Below are positions 27,039 to 35,155 of a stretch of DNA of 64,000 bases, in pieces (positions within the stretch are counted from its first letter, which is position 1; each line of letters starts with the position of its first letter). Origin of the DNA: JAHDFB01 sp965658745 (lineage in GTDB: Bacteria; Bacteroidota; Bacteroidia; Chitinophagales; Saprospiraceae); the NCBI GenBank assembly GCA_965658745.1, contig CBFHTK010000002.1:62001-126000 (forward strand). The letters are read 5' to 3'. The notes beneath the pieces were generated by a model. The model searched no databases, had not been told where the DNA came from, and saw nothing but the letters and a program-made list of their open reading frames with translations. Position numbers and translations under genes: made by a program.

Positions 27039-28850
27039 TTATTGAAGTTCTTGCAATTGCACAAAGCGATAGTACTCGCCATTTTCTTCTATCAGAGAGT
27101 CATGAGTACCTTGCTCAACGACTTGACCATCTCTTAAAACGTAAATATGGTCGGCTTTTTTTATAGTACTTAATCTATGTGCAATGGCGATTGTAGTGCG
27201 GTTTTGCATGAACTTGTCAAGAGCGGCTTGTACAAGTTTTTCTGATTCTGCATCAAGAGCAGATGTAGCTTCGTCAAGGATAAGAATAGGAGCATTTTGA
27301 AGTATTGCTCTGGCAAGTGTTATTCTCTGTCGTTGTCCACCACTGAGTTTAACACCACGATCACCAATGATTGTTTCCAATCCATGCTCACTCTCTTTTA
27401 TAAAGCTAGCGGCGTGTGCGGCTTGCAACGCATTCTCTAGGTCTTGATCGCTGACATCAGACATGCCAAAGATTACATTATTCTTTATGGTATCATTAAA
27501 CAAAATAGGTTCTTGTGTAACCAGTCCGATACTCTTTCTTAAAGACTCGATCGAGTATTCTTGAATCGTTCTATTATCAAGCAAAATTGTTCCGTCCGTT
27601 ATATCATAAAAGCGAGGTATTAGATCGACTAAGCTAGTTTTTCCAGCACCGGACAAACCAACTAAAGCAGTTACCTTATTTGCAGCGATCTTAAGTGTGA
27701 TATCAGAGAGGACATCAGTCTCTGAACCAGGGTATCTAAAAGAAACTTTTTTGAAATCTATGCCATTTTTCAGTTCGCCCAGTTTTGCAGATCCTTGGAT
27801 ATCTGAAATGTCATTATTGATATCCTGTATTTGCTGAATTCTATCAACTGATGCCATACCTTTTTGCACATTATAATATGCATTTGCTATGAGCTTAGAT
27901 GGCTCAATTATGGAGTAGAACGCAAATATGAAGGCAAAGAATGTACCAGGATTCAAAGCGTCTGAGAACACAAGTCTTGATCCGTAATACAGCAAAACAG
28001 CCACAACGGATACTCCTAAGAATTCTGACATTGGAGATGATAGATCTCTTCTACGAAGAATTGATGTAAGCTTATCTCGATAGTAGATATTTTCTTTATT
28101 AAATCGATCTAATTGAAAGCTTTCACCTTGGAAAGCTTTAATGACTTTCATTCCACCAATACTTTCTTCTAGATGAGATATGATTCTAGAAACCGATTCT
28201 TGTGCTTCTCCACTATGCTTTCTAAGTGTTCTTGAAATTGATCCGATTACAAAAACAACAACAAATAGTAATCCGAAGACAAACAGAGTTAAATGTGGAC
28301 TAACATAGATCATGAATGCAAGACAACCAATCATAATGAATGGTGCTTTTATTGCTCCTTCTAACACATTGAGTATTGAATGTTCAATTTCAGTTACATC
28401 ATTACTCATCCGCGCTATCAAATTACCTTTCTTCTCGTCAGTAAAGAAAGACATTGGAAGTGAAAGGTACTTTTTAAACAACCCTTTCCTAATATCCGCT
28501 ACAAGACTATTTCTCACTGGAGTTATAAAATAGCTTGCCAAATAGCGAAATAGGTTTTTGAAAAAGAACACCACAATGATAGCTAGACAGACTATCAGCA
28601 GTGCATCTTGTTTATCATAGGTATTGAGAATATTGGCAAAGTAATACTTTAGGTGGCCATCAATATCCATTGCGGAAGTGGGTTGCTCAACAACGGTTTC
28701 TTGAACGTCGAAAAGTATTTGAAAAAACGGAATGATAAGTGGCAAACTAACGACAGTAAATACTGCGGATAGGGAATGCGATAGAATCGTCATCCAAACC
28801 TGGTATCGGTAAGCAGAAACGTACTGCATCAATGACCAGAATCTTTTCAT
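27039..28850 (-). CDS. MsbA-like ABC exporter (fused membrane and ATPase domains)
   Basis: This is a 603-aa type IV ABC half-transporter. Six membrane helices lie in residues about 1-320, with an extra loop near 60. The NBD at about 350-600 shows Walker A GLSGAGKTS, the Q-loop in VTQEPILFND, signature LSGGQRQRITLARAIL, Walker B ILILDEATSALD and the switch His in AIAHRLSTI. It resembles the lipid A exporter MsbA and related multidrug exporters. It lies 16 bp downstream of accC on the same strand and may be co-transcribed with the fatty-acid genes, which fits a lipid-export role. Confidence 0.85.
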   Translation of the reverse strand: MKRFWSLMQYVSAYRYQVWMTILSHSLSAVFTVVSLPLIIPFFQILFDVQETVVEQPTSAMDIDGHLKYYFANILNTYDKQDALLIVCLAIIVVFFFKNLFRYLASYFITPVRNSLVADIRKGLFKKYLSLPMSFFTDEKKGNLIARMSNDVTEIEHSILNVLEGAIKAPFIMIGCLAFMIYVSPHLTLFVFGLLFVVVFVIGSISRTLRKHSGEAQESVSRIISHLEESIGGMKVIKAFQGESFQLDRFNKENIYYRDKLTSILRRRDLSSPMSEFLGVSVVAVLLYYGSRLVFSDALNPGTFFAFIFAFYSIIEPSKLIANAYYNVQKGMASVDRIQQIQDINNDISDIQGSAKLGELKNGIDFKKVSFRYPGSETDVLSDITLKIAANKVTALVGLSGAGKTSLVDLIPRFYDITDGTILLDNRTIQEYSIESLRKSIGLVTQEPILFNDTIKNNVIFGMSDVSDQDLENALQAAHAASFIKESEHGLETIIGDRGVKLSGGQRQRITLARAILQNAPILILDEATSALDAESEKLVQAALDKFMQNRTTIAIAHRLSTIKKADHIYVLRDGQVVEQGTHDSLIEENGEYYRFVQLQELQ

Positions 28851-28866
28851 GGGCTAGTGCTTGTGC

Positions 28867-30210
28867 TTAGTCCTCGTTCATATCAAATGAAGCCAAGAAA
28901 CCAGTATTAAAGTCACCTTCGATAAATTTTTTGTCGTTCATCAGTTTTTGATGGAACGGAACGGTTGTTTTTATTCCTTCGATTATAAACTCATCTAAAG
29001 CGCGTTCCATCTTTAATATACACTCTTCTCTAGTTCTTGCTCTACAAATAAGTTTTGCTATCATTGAATCATAGTAAGGTGGCACACTGTAGCCAGCGTA
29101 AACATGTGTATCAACTCTTACTCCATGGCCTTTTGGACTGTGAAATGATGTTATGTTTCCGGGACTAGGTCGAAAATCATTAAATACATCTTCAGCATTA
29201 ATTCTGCACTCGATAGCATGCATGGTCGGAATATAATTTCCACCTTCTATTTTTTCTCCAGCAGCAACTTTAATTTGTTCTTTGATAAGATCGTGATCAA
29301 TAACTTCTTCAGTAACACAATGTTCAACTTGAATTCTTGTGTTCATTTCCATGAAATAGAAATTTCTGAATTTGTCTACTAGAAACTCAACTGTTCCAAC
29401 TCCCTCGTACTTAATAGCCTCACCAGCTCGTATTGCTGCTGCTCCCATTTGGTCTCGCAACTCATCTGTCATGAAAGGAGACGGAGACTCTTCAACTAAT
29501 TTTTGGTGGCGACGCTGGATTGAACAATCTCTTTCAGATAAGTGAACAACTTTTCCAAATTGGTCCCCAACAATCTGTATTTCAATATGGCGAGGTTCTT
29601 CAATGAATTTTTCGACATATATACCATCATTGCTGAAAGACGCTCGTGCTTCTTTTTGTGCATTATTATAATTAGCCTCAAACTCGTCTTCACTCCACAC
29701 AATACGCATTCCTTTTCCACCTCCACCTGCAGTCGCTTTGAGCATTACTGGGTAACCGATCGTTTCAGCTGTTTTCTTGCCATCTGGAATATCTTTGATA
29801 AGCCCACCAGAACCAGGTACTACGGGTACATTTGCCTTAATCATAGTTTCCTTAGCAGTAATTTTATCACCCATTTTCCTAATCATGTCAGGTGATGGGC
29901 CGATAAACTTAACATTATATTCAGCGCAAACTTCTGCGAAATCTGCATTTTCCGCAAGAAAACCATAACCAGGATGGACTGCATCCGCATTGGTGATTTC
30001 TACAGCAGCCATTATCTTTGGAATACTGAGATATGATTCTGAACTAGAAGGAGGCCCTATACAGACTGCTTCGTCTGCAAATCGAACGTGAAGACTGTCT
30101 TTATCAGCTGTGCTGTAAACCGCAACAGTAAGAATACCCATTTCTTTACATGTACGGATGATACGAAGAGCTATTTCGCCACGATTAGCGATTAATATCT
30201 TATTGAACAT
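28867..30210 (-). CDS. accC: Acetyl-CoA carboxylase, biotin carboxylase subunit
   Basis: This 447-aa ATP-grasp enzyme carboxylates biotin on BCCP using ATP and bicarbonate. It starts FNKILIANRGEIALRIIRTCKEMGI, then HPGYGFLAENADFAE, the Gly-rich ATP loop KATAGGGGKGMRIV, ERDCSIQRRHQKLVEESPS, and EMNTRIQVEHCVTE with its catalytic Arg and Glu. The length is normal. It follows accB on the same strand with a 21-bp gap. Confidence 0.95.
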   Translation of the reverse strand: MFNKILIANRGEIALRIIRTCKEMGILTVAVYSTADKDSLHVRFADEAVCIGPPSSSESYLSIPKIMAAVEITNADAVHPGYGFLAENADFAEVCAEYNVKFIGPSPDMIRKMGDKITAKETMIKANVPVVPGSGGLIKDIPDGKKTAETIGYPVMLKATAGGGGKGMRIVWSEDEFEANYNNAQKEARASFSNDGIYVEKFIEEPRHIEIQIVGDQFGKVVHLSERDCSIQRRHQKLVEESPSPFMTDELRDQMGAAAIRAGEAIKYEGVGTVEFLVDKFRNFYFMEMNTRIQVEHCVTEEVIDHDLIKEQIKVAAGEKIEGGNYIPTMHAIECRINAEDVFNDFRPSPGNITSFHSPKGHGVRVDTHVYAGYSVPPYYDSMIAKLICRARTREECILKMERALDEFIIEGIKTTVPFHQKLMNDKKFIEGDFNTGFLASFDMNED

Positions 30211-30231
30211 AAAATCTTGATTTGTCTAAAC

Positions 30232-30735
30232 CTAAGCAGGTTCCACTAAAAATAAAACTTGATCATACTGCACTGGAGATGCATCCTCCACCATTACCTT
30301 CACAATTTTTCCTGCAATTTCTGATTCAATTTCGTTGAAAAGCTTCATAGCTTCCACAATGCATACGACGTCACCCACTTTAACTTCGTCATCTACCTTC
30401 ATGAATGCAGGTTTATCCGGAGAAGAAGATCGATAGAATGTACCTACGATAGGGCTTTTAATTTCAATCAGATTACTTGCTGGAGCAGGAGCAGGAGCTG
30501 GTGCTTCTGCTTTAGCTGGTTTGCTTTCAGCCGGTGCTGGCGCTGGTGCTGGTTGACTTGATTGTTGAGGTGCCGGTACAGACATTATCGGAGGCGTCTC
30601 GTAGCTAATTTTTTTCTGCTTACTGAAATCCTTTGTACGAAGCGAGATTACGAAATCTCCATTCTTTATTTTTAGTTCAGTAATGTTCGACTTGTTCACT
30701 AACTTGACCAGGTCTTGAATTTCCTTATTATTCAT
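30232..30735 (-). CDS. accB: Acetyl-CoA carboxylase, biotin carboxyl carrier protein
   Basis: This is a 167-aa protein. A short N-terminal domain (DLVKLVNKSNITELKIKNGDFVISLR) is followed by an Ala/Pro-rich flexible linker (about 55-88) and the biotinyl domain. Biotin attachment is at the Lys in CIVEAMKLFNEIESEIAGKIV. It carries the biotin between carboxylase and transferase sites. Only 2 bp separate it from the efp stop. Confidence 0.95.
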   Translation of the reverse strand: MNNKEIQDLVKLVNKSNITELKIKNGDFVISLRTKDFSKQKKISYETPPIMSVPAPQQSSQPAPAPAPAESKPAKAEAPAPAPAPASNLIEIKSPIVGTFYRSSSPDKPAFMKVDDEVKVGDVVCIVEAMKLFNEIESEIAGKIVKVMVEDASPVQYDQVLFLVEPA

Positions 30736-30737
30736 AA

Positions 30738-31304
30738 TTAGTTTTTTGCACGTTCTACATAAGACCCTGTTCGGGTATCAATTTTTATTAAGTCACCTTG
30801 ATTAATAAACAAAGGCACTCTTACTTCTGCGCCGGTTTCAACCGTCGCTGGTTTATTCGCATTTGTTGCAGTATCACCTTTCAAACCTGGTTCTGTGTAA
30901 GTAACTTCTAGTACGATGTACTGTGGCATTTCGACTGTCAATGGTTGATCGTCATCTGCATTGAAGAGAACTTCAATGTTTGAACCTTCTTTCATTAGTT
31001 CCGCTTTGTCAAGAAGCTCTGCGGGCAGGTTAATTTGAGCATATGTTTCTGTATTCATGAAATGGTAGCCCATGTCATCTTTGTACAAGTATTGAAATAC
31101 TCTCCTTTCAACCCGAACAGCTTCTAACTTGTGACCAGAAGGAAAGGTATTGTCAATAACTTTGCCTGTGGTTAAAGATTTCATTTTGGTACGAACGAAA
31201 GCTGGTCCTTTTCCTGGTTTTACATGCAAAAACTCAATGACAGTGTAAATGTCATGGTTATGCTTGAAACAGAAGCCGTTCTTGATATCAGATGTACTCG
31301 CCAT
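30738..31304 (-). CDS. efp: Translation elongation factor P
   Basis: This 188-aa factor relieves ribosome stalling at polyproline. The start MASTSDIKNGF at 31304 is chosen over one 17 codons upstream, because it matches the family N-terminus and leaves the promoter outside the gene. The modification loop VKPGKGPAFVRTK contains the tip lysine (K32). The loop has PGKGP, so a lysine-type (EpmA-like or unmodified) or other modification is open. The C-terminal OB domain closes with GAEVRVPLFINQGDLIKIDTRTGSYVERA. Confidence 0.93.
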   Translation of the reverse strand: MASTSDIKNGFCFKHNHDIYTVIEFLHVKPGKGPAFVRTKMKSLTTGKVIDNTFPSGHKLEAVRVERRVFQYLYKDDMGYHFMNTETYAQINLPAELLDKAELMKEGSNIEVLFNADDDQPLTVEMPQYIVLEVTYTEPGLKGDTATNANKPATVETGAEVRVPLFINQGDLIKIDTRTGSYVERAKN

Positions 31305-31325
31305 TAAATTACTTTTTTTGGAACA

Positions 31326-31355
31326 CAAATATACCTCTAAAGATACATTATGCAA
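31326..31355 (-). promoter_or_regulatory. Promoter of efp-accBC
   Basis: On the minus strand, TTG at 31353-31355, 19 bp, then TATATTTG at 31326-31333. It lies between fabH and efp, so the efp-accB-accC genes have their own start point. Confidence 0.6.
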
Positions 31356-31396
31356 GTGATTTTATTTTCTTGATCGGGGAATTGACCGTGAAAATC

Positions 31397-32395
31397 TTAT
31401 TCTGCCGCCCCGTATCCCCATTTGATATATGTTGCACCCCATGTAAATCCACCTCCAAATGCTGTCAGTATGACATTGTCACCTTTTTTGAGCTTTGACT
31501 CATAGTCCCATAAACATAGTGGTAACGTTGCAGCGGTAGTGTTTCCGTATTTTGCTATGTTTAACATGACTCGTTCCATTGGAAAGTCCATCATGTCTGC
31601 CACAGATTGGATAATTCTGATGTTAGCTTGATGAGGTACAACCCACGTAACATCATCAGCACTTAAGTTGTTACGTTTCATTACAGCTTGAACGGTACTT
31701 ACCATTCCTTTTACTGCGCTCTTAAAAACCGTACGTCCTTCTTGATAAACAAAGTGCTCTCTATTGTCTAAAGATTCTTGTGAAGCCGGTTTCAAAGATC
31801 CACCTGCCTTCATATGTAGAAATTCTCTACCCGAACCATCGCCTCTGAATACAGAATCAATAACCCCATAATCAGTAGAGGCTTCCAGAAGAACAGCTCC
31901 ACAACCGTCACCAAATATTATACAAGTTGCGCGATCTGAGTAGTCAATTATGGAGCTCATAATGTCAACACCAACAACGATTACCTTTTTTAACCTTCCT
32001 GTTTCAATATATTGAGCACCAGTAGTTAGGGCGAATAAAAAGCCTGAGCACGCAGCATTGATATCAAATCCAAACGCATTCTTGATGCCAACTTTATCGC
32101 AAGTGATATTCGCAGTGTCGGGAAATACATGGTCTCCGGTAACTGTAGCGACAATGACTAATTCGATCTCATCTTTGGGAGTGCCAGTTTTCGCCAATAG
32201 CTTTTCGACCGCTTCTGCCGCCAAATCTGAAGCAGCTTTGTCAGTTTCTTTGAGAATTCTTCTTTCTTGGATTCCAGTCCGTGACGTAATCCATTCGTCA
32301 TTCGTATCCACCATTGTTTCGAGCTCGCTATTTGTCAAAACGTAAGACGGTAGTGCTCCTTGAACACCTGTTATTGCTGCATATTTTTTGGACAT
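31397..32395 (-). CDS. fabH: Beta-ketoacyl-ACP synthase III
   Basis: This 332-aa enzyme starts fatty acid elongation by condensing acetyl-CoA with malonyl-ACP. The catalytic Cys is in NAACSGFLFAL, the His in WVVPHQANIRI and the Asn in AKYGNTTAATLPL. An early SRTGIQERRIL matches the FabH pattern. It precedes efp-accB-accC as in many Bacteroidota, but plsX and rpmF are not found upstream; instead a 365-bp non-coding gap separates it from a divergent gene. Confidence 0.93.
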   Translation of the reverse strand: MSKKYAAITGVQGALPSYVLTNSELETMVDTNDEWITSRTGIQERRILKETDKAASDLAAEAVEKLLAKTGTPKDEIELVIVATVTGDHVFPDTANITCDKVGIKNAFGFDINAACSGFLFALTTGAQYIETGRLKKVIVVGVDIMSSIIDYSDRATCIIFGDGCGAVLLEASTDYGVIDSVFRGDGSGREFLHMKAGGSLKPASQESLDNREHFVYQEGRTVFKSAVKGMVSTVQAVMKRNNLSADDVTWVVPHQANIRIIQSVADMMDFPMERVMLNIAKYGNTTAATLPLCLWDYESKLKKGDNVILTAFGGGFTWGATYIKWGYGAAE

Positions 32396-32760
32396 ATCTG
32401 CATTTTTGAAACTTACTCAATTCAGTGTATTAGCCAATTCTTTATAAAATTGTCTTGTCTTAGAATCGATTACAAACGGCGAAGGTATGAAAATAGTCAA
32501 ATAATTCTTTGGGCTTAAGCCCAAATCTTCGAAAAAGATAAACTTATCAAAAAAAAGTAAAAAATAAATTAGTTCAGTAATATAAGTGTTTCATGCTGTA
32601 GCATATATAAATATATATTAATTAATAATTACATATGTATATTTTGGCATATGTTGTTAGCTGATTTTGGCATAGTTGGTACTCTTTTTGCATTTATCAA
32701 ATTGATGGTTATTAAACCTCGTGGAGAAATCCGCTTTACTGTATTCAAAATCTTGAAGCT
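32396..32760. other. AT-rich divergent intergenic region between fabH and the thioredoxin-SPOR gene
   Basis: No coding frame is visible. The region contains a perfect palindrome (32508-32525) and a very AT-rich block at about 32560-32650. It must hold promoters for both divergent genes, but none matches the consensus well. Confidence 0.4.
32508..32525. repeat. Perfect palindromic repeat TTTGGGCTTAAGCCCAAA
   Basis: An 18-bp perfect palindrome in the fabH upstream region. It is the most symmetrical member of the dispersed GGGC-TTnn-GCCC family. Confidence 0.6.
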
Positions 32761-33516
32761 ATGAGAATGAAGAAGTTTCTACTACCTCTATGTTTATTAT
32801 TTACAATAAATATGTTGACGGCAAACAATGGAGGCACTGCAGCAATTGACTTTTATAATGGAAGTTTGACTGATGCAAAAGCGAAGGCAAAATCTGAAGG
32901 AAAGCTGTTTTTTGTAGAGTTTTATGCCAAATGGTGTGCACCTTGCAAATGGATGGATGAAACGACCTTCTCAGATGCGGAGGTTACTGCCATGCTTAAT
33001 GAAAATTTTGTGTCGATGAAAGTTGATATTGATGACTTCGACGGTTTTTCATTGAAGCAGCAATATAAGATAAAATATCTACCTACGATCTTAATATTCA
33101 ATTCCAAAGGTGAATTGATCGATCGGATGGAAGAGACTATGTCACCTCGTAAGATGCTTAAATTTCTTGAGGGACATCACAGCAAGAATGCTGGTACAAA
33201 GAAAGTAACAAAGGTAAATCAATCACCTTCCAAGACTCGTACTCCATACAGAATGACAGCTTCCGAAGAGAAAATGATTCCTACCAAAGATAGCTACAGA
33301 GTGCAAGTTGGTACTTACACTGATTTTAAGAATACTTTTAACTATGTGAATGAACTAAAGGAAGTTTTTGCTGAGCCAATAATCGTTTTAAATGATTATG
33401 CCGAGGGTAAAATTGTCTATCGAATAATGATGGGTGAGTTCAAAACTAAAAATGAAGCATCAAGTTTTGTAGAAATATTGAAACAAGAGTTTGGCATTTC
33501 TGCAATAGTAAAGTAA
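32761..33516 (+). CDS. Secreted thioredoxin-fold protein fused to a SPOR domain
   Basis: This is a 251-aa protein. After a signal peptide (about 1-21, ending MLTAN) comes a thioredoxin-like domain with redox motif KWCAPCKWM (residues about 57-65) and cis-Pro in KYLPTILIF. A basic, Ser/Thr-rich linker follows (about 140-175). The C-terminal SPOR domain begins SYRVQVGTYTDFKNT and ends GEFKTKNEASSFVEILKQEFG. SPOR domains bind denuded glycan strands at the division septum, so the redox domain may be placed at the cell wall. The combination is uncommon. Confidence 0.75.
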   Translation: MRMKKFLLPLCLLFTINMLTANNGGTAAIDFYNGSLTDAKAKAKSEGKLFFVEFYAKWCAPCKWMDETTFSDAEVTAMLNENFVSMKVDIDDFDGFSLKQQYKIKYLPTILIFNSKGELIDRMEETMSPRKMLKFLEGHHSKNAGTKKVTKVNQSPSKTRTPYRMTASEEKMIPTKDSYRVQVGTYTDFKNTFNYVNELKEVFAEPIIVLNDYAEGKIVYRIMMGEFKTKNEASSFVEILKQEFGISAIVK

Positions 33517-33536
33517 TTTGCATCCAAAACAAAAGG

Positions 33537-34769
33537 ATGCGCACTAGATATAGCAATATTGGCAAACTATATGGAACATATAATGGTCCTCCTGCTTTGA
33601 GAAAAGGGGAGGACTTGTCATTTTTACCTCATATTGAAGACGCTTTTCTACTAGAGGAAGATGGAATAATTGTTGAAATTGGGAAAATGGCGGATCTTCA
33701 AGGTACCGTCGATCACGAGATAGATTGCGAAGGCAACCTTGTACTTCCAGCTTGGTGTGATTCACATACTCATGTCGTCTTTGCCGAGTCAAGGTATCAA
33801 GAATTCAGGATGCGTTTGCAAGGTAAGTCATATGAAGAAATTGCAGAAGCAGGTGGTGGTATTTTGAATTCGGCAGCAAAGCTAGGTGTAGCATCAGAGG
33901 ACGATTTGTATTTGTCAGCTGCTGAACGTGTCAAAGAACTTATTTACAATGGAGTAGGAGCATTGGAAATTAAGAGTGGTTATGGGCTTACGCCCAAAAG
34001 TGAATACAAAATGCTTCGGGTAATACAGCGCTTGAAATCAAACTTTCCTATAGATATAAAAGCGACTTTTCTTGGGGCACATGCAATTCCAAAAGCTTTT
34101 ATAAACAATCGAACGGGTTATATAGACCAGATTATAAATGAAATGATTCCGCATGTTTCTAAAGAGGGACTGGCAGATTATTGCGATGTGTTTTGCGATA
34201 AGGGATTTTTCACAATCGAAGAATCTCGAAGAATTCTTGAAGCAGCTTACAAATATGGCATGAAAGCAAAAATTCATGCAAACGAACTTGCTGTAAGTGG
34301 TGGCGTCCAGCTTGCTTGTGACATGAATGCTATTTCTTGTGATCATCTCGAATCTGTTACTCCAGTTGAAATCGAATACTTAAAACAGCACAATACAATT
34401 CCAACACTACTTCCTGGTACATCTTTCTTTCTTGGTATACCTTATGCACCAGCCAGAGAAATGATTGATTCGGGATTGGGAATTTGTCTTGCAAGTGACT
34501 ATAACCCAGGTTCAACGCCCTCTGGTAATATTCCTTTCCTACTTTCACTTGCTTGCATTCGGATGAAGTTACTCCCTGAAGAGGCAATTCAAGCTGTCAC
34601 AATCAATGGAGCTTGTGCTTTGGAGCTAGAAGACACCGTTGGTGCTCTACAAGTAGGATTCAAAAGTAACTTTATAGTACTTGATGGATTACGCGACCTG
34701 AGTGAGATAATGTACTTCTATGGAAAATCTCCCATCAAGCAGGTCGTGATTGGAACAAATGTTTTTTGA
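33537..34769 (+). CDS. hutI: Imidazolonepropionase
   Basis: This 410-aa amidohydrolase-superfamily enzyme hydrolyses imidazolone-5-propionate to formiminoglutamate in histidine breakdown. The metal motif is CDSHTHVVFAESRYQEFRMR, followed by the HutI-specific GGGILNSA, then ALEIKSGYGL, FLGAHAIPK, KIHANELA and ASDYNPGSTPSGN. Length and order are typical. No other hut genes lie beside it. A palindromic repeat lies within the gene at 33983. Confidence 0.93.
   Translation: MRTRYSNIGKLYGTYNGPPALRKGEDLSFLPHIEDAFLLEEDGIIVEIGKMADLQGTVDHEIDCEGNLVLPAWCDSHTHVVFAESRYQEFRMRLQGKSYEEIAEAGGGILNSAAKLGVASEDDLYLSAAERVKELIYNGVGALEIKSGYGLTPKSEYKMLRVIQRLKSNFPIDIKATFLGAHAIPKAFINNRTGYIDQIINEMIPHVSKEGLADYCDVFCDKGFFTIEESRRILEAAYKYGMKAKIHANELAVSGGVQLACDMNAISCDHLESVTPVEIEYLKQHNTIPTLLPGTSFFLGIPYAPAREMIDSGLGICLASDYNPGSTPSGNIPFLLSLACIRMKLLPEEAIQAVTINGACALELEDTVGALQVGFKSNFIVLDGLRDLSEIMYFYGKSPIKQVVIGTNVF
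33983..33996. repeat. Palindromic repeat inside hutI (core GGGCTTACGCCC)
   Basis: TGGGCTTACGCCCA is followed by AAA, matching the dispersed palindrome family. It is translated as part of the conserved SGYGL region. Confidence 0.5.
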
Positions 34770-35155
34770 GTTTGAAGCATCGTCTTGCATCAATATTGTG
34801 TCTTATTTGCTGAATTCGAAAGCTTACAATTTTAGTCGATTCTACAGCCATATAACTAATTGAGAATTTGCTCAAGTAGCTTTTGAAGATAAACAGCAAA
34901 CGGAAGATTATAGTTATTTTACTTAACATCGAAAGCAATAATTTACGATCAATACTCATTAGTAAAGTGGTCTTAAGTTGTGTTTTGCCTTCTACAATCA
35001 CATTCGTTGTATGTATATAAATTGTAATATATTTGCGATCTTAAAATAAGACAAGTGCAAGGAAACAATCAAAACATGGATTTGTCTCCTTTTCAAATAA
35101 TAATCCCTTTGCAGACAGTCAAAAGATTTGAACCTGCAATTAGTGAAAGATTCGA
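34770..35155 (+). promoter_or_regulatory. Intergenic region with promoter for the SprB-repeat protein
   Basis: No convincing gene. TTG at 35007-35009, 18 bp, then TATATTTG at 35028-35035 gives a good -7 element, implying a leader of about 115 nt before the ATG at 35156. Confidence 0.5.

Noticed and set aside
34735..35001. 88-codon minus-strand frame between hutI and the SprB-repeat gene
   Set aside because: Its 3' end overlaps the end of hutI, the product is basic and low in complexity, and it lies in AT-rich DNA without a promoter. Probably a chance open frame.
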